Positions 60,720 through 64,000 of a DNA stretch of 64,000 nt are shown in pieces. How positions within the stretch are numbered: the stretch's first letter is position 1; each line of letters opens with the position of its first letter. Source of the DNA: QIJE01 sp048541835 (GTDB lineage: Bacteria; SZUA-79; Acidulodesulfobacterales; Acidulodesulfobacteraceae); the NCBI RefSeq assembly GCF_048541835.1, contig NZ_JBLEOY010000001.1, forward strand, positions 1 through 64,000, written 5' to 3'. The notes beneath the pieces were generated by a model. That model was not told the DNA's origin and ran no database searches. It worked only from the letters and a program-made list of their open reading frames with translations. The translations under genes and the position numbers were made by a program.

Positions 60720-61556
60720 ATGTTTTCTCTCTTACAAAACTTCGGATGGCAGGATGTTTTAGATATAATAATCGTAGCATTTATAATCTACAGGACAATA
60801 ACGCTCATAAAAGGAACCGGGTCGTTTCAGGTTCTTGTCGGACTTATAATAGTTTTTGCCATATTTTTATTTTCCGTTATTTTTAAGCTCTATGCAACAG
60901 AGTATATTTTCGGCAATTTTCTAAGTTCTATAATAGTAGTAATAATAGTACTCTTCAGAAATGAAATAAGAAAGGCGCTTATAGGTGTCGGAAAAAATCC
61001 TTTCTCAGTTGCTCAGAATAAATTGGAGAGGGTAAGTTTAGTCGAAGAAACGTCAAAGGCGGTTTTCGAATTAGTATCGAAGAGAATAGGCGCAATTATA
61101 GTTTTCGAAAGAGATATGTTTTTAGGCGACTATTTAAAAATAGGTATAAAGCTTGATTCTATTATCTCCAAAGAACTTCTCGTAAGTATATTTACTCAGC
61201 CGTCTCCGCTTCACGACGGTGCCGTTATCATTCGGAAGGGCAGAATAGCTGCGGCTTCCTGTTATCTGCCTCTTTCTACGGAAGATAATATAAGCAAAAG
61301 ATTAGGTACAAGGCACAGGGCGGCGATCGGTCTTTCCGAACTTACCGATGCGTTCTCCATTGTTGTTTCCGAAGAAACAGGCATGGTTAAAATAATACGC
61401 CCTAAAAAAATACTGAAAATAGAAAGCCTGGAAGACTTAAGAAATCAGCTTTTGAAAAATTTAAGTTATCATTACGAACAAGAACAGCCCTTAATAAAAA
61501 CGATTTACGAGCTTTTATTTGGAAAATCCGAAGAATCCCAAAAGAAACAGGATTAA
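60720..61556 (+). CDS. cdaA: Diadenylate cyclase CdaA
   Basis: A 278-residue protein. Three N-terminal helices (~14-30, ~36-58, ~62-78) are followed by a DAC domain with SPLHDGAVIIRKGRIAAASC (DGA) and LGTRHRAAIGLSELTDA (RHR), both needed for c-di-AMP synthesis. SIVVSEETGMV follows. It is next to a YbbR-domain gene and glmM, the conserved cdaA-cdaR-glmM order known from Gram-positives and also found in deltaproteobacteria. c-di-AMP controls osmotic and cell-wall balance. Confidence 0.95.
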   Translation: MFSLLQNFGWQDVLDIIIVAFIIYRTITLIKGTGSFQVLVGLIIVFAIFLFSVIFKLYATEYIFGNFLSSIIVVIIVLFRNEIRKALIGVGKNPFSVAQNKLERVSLVEETSKAVFELVSKRIGAIIVFERDMFLGDYLKIGIKLDSIISKELLVSIFTQPSPLHDGAVIIRKGRIAAASCYLPLSTEDNISKRLGTRHRAAIGLSELTDAFSIVVSEETGMVKIIRPKKILKIESLEDLRNQLLKNLSYHYEQEQPLIKTIYELLFGKSEESQKKQD

Positions 61557-61576
61557 AAATATTAACGGTACTGTAT

Positions 61577-62227
61577 ATGAATAGAAATATAGAAAATTTA
61601 ATAAAAAAGAATTTCTGGCTAAAACTATTTTCTCTAATTTTTGCGATTATCGTATGGGGATATGTCGTAGGCGGAACCAAACAGGATATTGTTTATACGG
61701 CGGGGCTCATAATTAAATCTCTTCCGAGCGGTTACGCCGTAAGCAATGAACTTCCCAGAGAAATTCATGTAAAGCTGCGCGGTTCAAGGATAGCGCTAAT
61801 GAGGCTCAATAAAAAAATCTTTTTTACGATAAACGAAAATTATCTTCTTACCAGAAAAAACACGATAATCTTAAGCAGGTCTTATTTGAACCTTCCAGCC
61901 GGTATAAAGGTTATAAGCATCCGTCCGAGTATTATTCCGGTAATAATTAGCAGGGTTATAACGAAGTATATAAAAATTCTGCCGGTAACCGTCGGAAGAC
62001 CGCCTGCGGGTCATTATTTAAAAAATATAAGTGTTTTTCCGCAATATATTCCGGTCAGGGGACCGAAAGATATCGTTGGACATATGTCGGTCGTTAAGAC
62101 TATGAAGATAGATCTAAGAAACGTCTATAAAAGTAAATCATTAACGGTTTCCCTAAGAAAACCTACAAAATTAGTAAAAATTATGTATAATAAAAAGGTC
62201 AGTGTGAATGTTACCATTTCAAAGTAG
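61577..62227 (+). CDS. ybbR: YbbR-domain protein (CdaR-like regulator of CdaA)
   Basis: A 216-residue protein with one N-terminal membrane helix (WLKLFSLIFAIIVWGYVVGG), the standard YbbR start, followed by one or two YbbR repeats (PREIHVKLRGSRIALMRLN; FPQYIPVRGPKDIVGHMSVV). In Firmicutes CdaR contacts CdaA and modulates it. It sits between cdaA and glmM and is shorter than the Gram-positive form with three or four repeats. Confidence 0.87.
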   Translation: MNRNIENLIKKNFWLKLFSLIFAIIVWGYVVGGTKQDIVYTAGLIIKSLPSGYAVSNELPREIHVKLRGSRIALMRLNKKIFFTINENYLLTRKNTIILSRSYLNLPAGIKVISIRPSIIPVIISRVITKYIKILPVTVGRPPAGHYLKNISVFPQYIPVRGPKDIVGHMSVVKTMKIDLRNVYKSKSLTVSLRKPTKLVKIMYNKKVSVNVTISK

Positions 62228-62263
62228 AATCGATATGCTTTGAGAAAAGGAGATAGGCTAAAT

Positions 62264-63625
62264 ATGAAAAAATTATTCGGAACGGACGGTATAAGGGGAC
62301 AGGCAAACAGATACCCTTTGACTTCGGAAGTGGCCTTAAAGATGGGCATGGCCTTGGTGCAAGTTTTAAAATCGAGAGGAAAAAGACCGAAAATAGTAAT
62401 AGGTAAGGATACGAGAATTTCCGGTTATATGCTTGAAACGGCACTTTCATCCGGGATATGCGCTATGGGTTCTGATGTTTATTTGGTCGGACCAATGCCG
62501 ACGCCCGGGGTTGCTTTTATAACATCCAGTATGAGAGCCGATGCCGGCGTCGTAATATCTGCTTCGCATAATCCTTTTTACGATAACGGAATAAAGTTTT
62601 TTAACGGCGATGGATTTAAATTATACGATGAAGTATGTAAAAAAATAGAGGATCTATTTGTCAATTATAAATTTGACAATGCGGGACCAACGGGGGGTAA
62701 TATAGGCAAGGCTCACAGGATAGACGATGCGGCAGGCAGATATGTAATTTTTACTAAGCTATCTTTTCCTAAAAATCTAACCCTGAATGGTTTAAAAATT
62801 GTAGTAGACTGTGCTAACGGCGCCAACTATAAAGTAGCTCCGGAGGTTTTTTCGGAACTCGGAGCGGATATCATCTTAGAGAATGCAAGCCCCGACGGAA
62901 TAAATATTAACGACAACTGCGGTTCCACGCATCCCGATAATTTGAGCTCATTGGTAAAGAAAAACGGGGCAGACGTCGGTTTAGCCTTTGACGGCGACGG
63001 AGACCGAGTAATTTTTAGCGATGAAAACGGAAAGATACTCCAAGGAGATGAGTTTCTCGCTATATGCGCTATAAACATGAAATCAACCGGAGAGCTAAAA
63101 AATAATGGCGTAGTTACTACTCCTATGTCGAACATCGCCCTTGAACTCTTATTTAAAAAGTATGAGATAAAAACGATTTATACCAAGGTCGGCGATAGAT
63201 ACATTATGGAAGAAATGATTAAAAACGATTATAACCTCGGCGGCGAACAATCCGGGCATATTATATTTTTAGATAATACTAATACCGGAGATGGTATAAT
63301 ATCGGCCTTAAAACTTCTTACGATTATGGTAAAAACGGATAAGCCGCTTTCGGAACTGAGAAAGATTATCGAACCGTATCCTCAAGCTCTTTTCAATGTA
63401 GAGGTACCTTATAGGAAAAACATCGACGAGATGACAAAAGTTTCAAAAAAAATAGATCATTTTAACGAAGTGTTAAAGAATAGGGGCAGGATTTTTGTAA
63501 GGTATTCGGGAACGCAGAATTATTTGAGGGTTCTTGTGGAGGGAAAAAATGATGAGGAAATTAACAGAATAGGTAACGAAATTGAAGAAGAGATAGAAAG
63601 ATACTTTGATAATAACGGCATTTAG
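62264..63625 (+). CDS. glmM: Phosphoglucosamine mutase
   Basis: About 453 residues. KKLFGTDGIRGQANRYPLTS is the typical start, VISASHNPFYDNGIKFF holds the phosphoserine, FDGDGDRVIF is the metal site, GGEQSGHIIF the sugar-binding loop and RYSGTQNYLRVLVEG the phosphate-binding end (the family has RxSGTEP/xx, here SGTQN). It makes glucosamine-1-phosphate for peptidoglycan and LPS. I chose the ATG at 62264, with AAGGAG upstream; a TTG at 62240 would add eight residues. Confidence 0.95.
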   Translation: MKKLFGTDGIRGQANRYPLTSEVALKMGMALVQVLKSRGKRPKIVIGKDTRISGYMLETALSSGICAMGSDVYLVGPMPTPGVAFITSSMRADAGVVISASHNPFYDNGIKFFNGDGFKLYDEVCKKIEDLFVNYKFDNAGPTGGNIGKAHRIDDAAGRYVIFTKLSFPKNLTLNGLKIVVDCANGANYKVAPEVFSELGADIILENASPDGININDNCGSTHPDNLSSLVKKNGADVGLAFDGDGDRVIFSDENGKILQGDEFLAICAINMKSTGELKNNGVVTTPMSNIALELLFKKYEIKTIYTKVGDRYIMEEMIKNDYNLGGEQSGHIIFLDNTNTGDGIISALKLLTIMVKTDKPLSELRKIIEPYPQALFNVEVPYRKNIDEMTKVSKKIDHFNEVLKNRGRIFVRYSGTQNYLRVLVEGKNDEEINRIGNEIEEEIERYFDNNGI

Positions 63626-63657
63626 CAATAATATTAAGAAATTCGGAGAAACGGTTT

Positions 63658-64000
63658 ATGGAATTAGGCGTAAATATAGATCATGTTGCAACCTTAAGGA
63701 ATGCGAGGGGTGAAATATTTCCGTCTCCGGTTCATGCGGCTTTCGTCGTTTTAGAGGCCGGAGCGTCTAACGTAACCTGCCATTTGAGAGAGGATAGAAG
63801 ACACATAAAAGACGAGGATGTTAGGATTATATCCGATTTAACGAAAAAATTAAATCTTGAAATGTCCGCCGACGAGGGGATAGTAAAAATCGCTATGGAT
63901 ATCATGCCTCGAAGCGTAACTATAGTACCGGAAAGAAGGAAAGAGCTTACAACGGAGGGCGGATTGGACGCAATATCAAACGTAGGCCGATTTAGGGATA
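63658..64000 (+). CDS. pdxJ: Pyridoxine 5'-phosphate synthase (partial, cut by window end)
   Basis: The first 114 codons are visible: MELGVNIDHVATLRNARGEI, HLREDRRHIKDEDV and EMSADEGIVKIAMDI match PdxJ, with VNIDHVATLRNAR as its diagnostic start. It condenses deoxyxylulose-5-phosphate with aminoacetone phosphate. GGAG lies 12 nt before the ATG. It continues beyond the window. Confidence 0.95.
   Translation, partial: MELGVNIDHVATLRNARGEIFPSPVHAAFVVLEAGASNVTCHLREDRRHIKDEDVRIISDLTKKLNLEMSADEGIVKIAMDIMPRSVTIVPERRKELTTEGGLDAISNVGRFRD

Overview
This window comes from an AT-rich Gram-negative bacterium, probably an uncultured deltaproteobacterium-like lineage. Evidence for a didermal cell is a TamB/Omp85 pair, several outer-membrane barrels ending in Phe, RND efflux and a lipoprotein. 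The anaerobic-type corrin enzymes (CbiD, CbiG, CbiET) and the lipoate/LbpA locus resemble those of anaerobic or sulfur-metabolising bacteria. A sulfur-cycling acidophile such as Candidatus Acidulodesulfobacterales would fit, but that is a guess from gene content. Coding is dense where genes are intact. The 100-N run at 32883-32982 shows that the sequence is a scaffold, probably from a metagenome.

Layout. 1-3058: the end of an outer-membrane protein, then a secreted beta-propeller/phosphoesterase. 3123-5451: a small island with tRNA-Ala and tRNA-Gly pointing outwards, a metallophosphoesterase and a small orphan between them, and a ~177-bp inverted repeat starting exactly at the CCA end of each tRNA. 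5691-8412: a putative PD-(D/E)XK-like nuclease, a cysteine-rich DUF5714 protein and the relic of a DNA methyltransferase. 9040-11797: an S49 peptidase and a chemoreceptor with a C-terminal PhnD-like domain. 11905-19472: a PhoB-type regulator overlapping tamB, followed by an Omp85 gene. 19493-25919: cbiD, cbiET, cobI, cobM, cbiG and cobJ, tightly packed.

25916-38120 is a polysaccharide/envelope region in heavy decay. Intact uxs, rmd, gmd and wzx, an outer-membrane protein and a repeat protein are mixed with remnants of cheA, an ABC-exporter ATPase, an IS256-family transposase, a pseB-like gene, glycosyltransferases, a DUF2079 protein and a methyltransferase. A 32-bp perfect inverted repeat marks a rearrangement. 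38157-49957 holds a cupin, a chemoreceptor, a tautomerase with aroD, a pilus/secretion ATPase with its inner-membrane partner, a two-gene RND pump and an atypical crotonase.

50026-55279 is the most interesting block: an ArsR-type repressor with a strong promoter and a palindrome over its -10 box, two tandem GcvH-like lipoate-binding proteins (LbpA), two radical SAM proteins matching the LipS1/LipS2 type of lipoyl synthase, and between them a lipoate-protein ligase fused to a DUF116 domain. I read it as a self-contained cassette that builds lipoyl groups on LbpA for heterodisulfide-reductase-like sulfur oxidation (sHdr), although no sHdr subunit lies in the window. 55346-64000 is a housekeeping run: methyltransferase, tilS, ftsH, folP, cdaA, a YbbR protein, glmM and the start of pdxJ.
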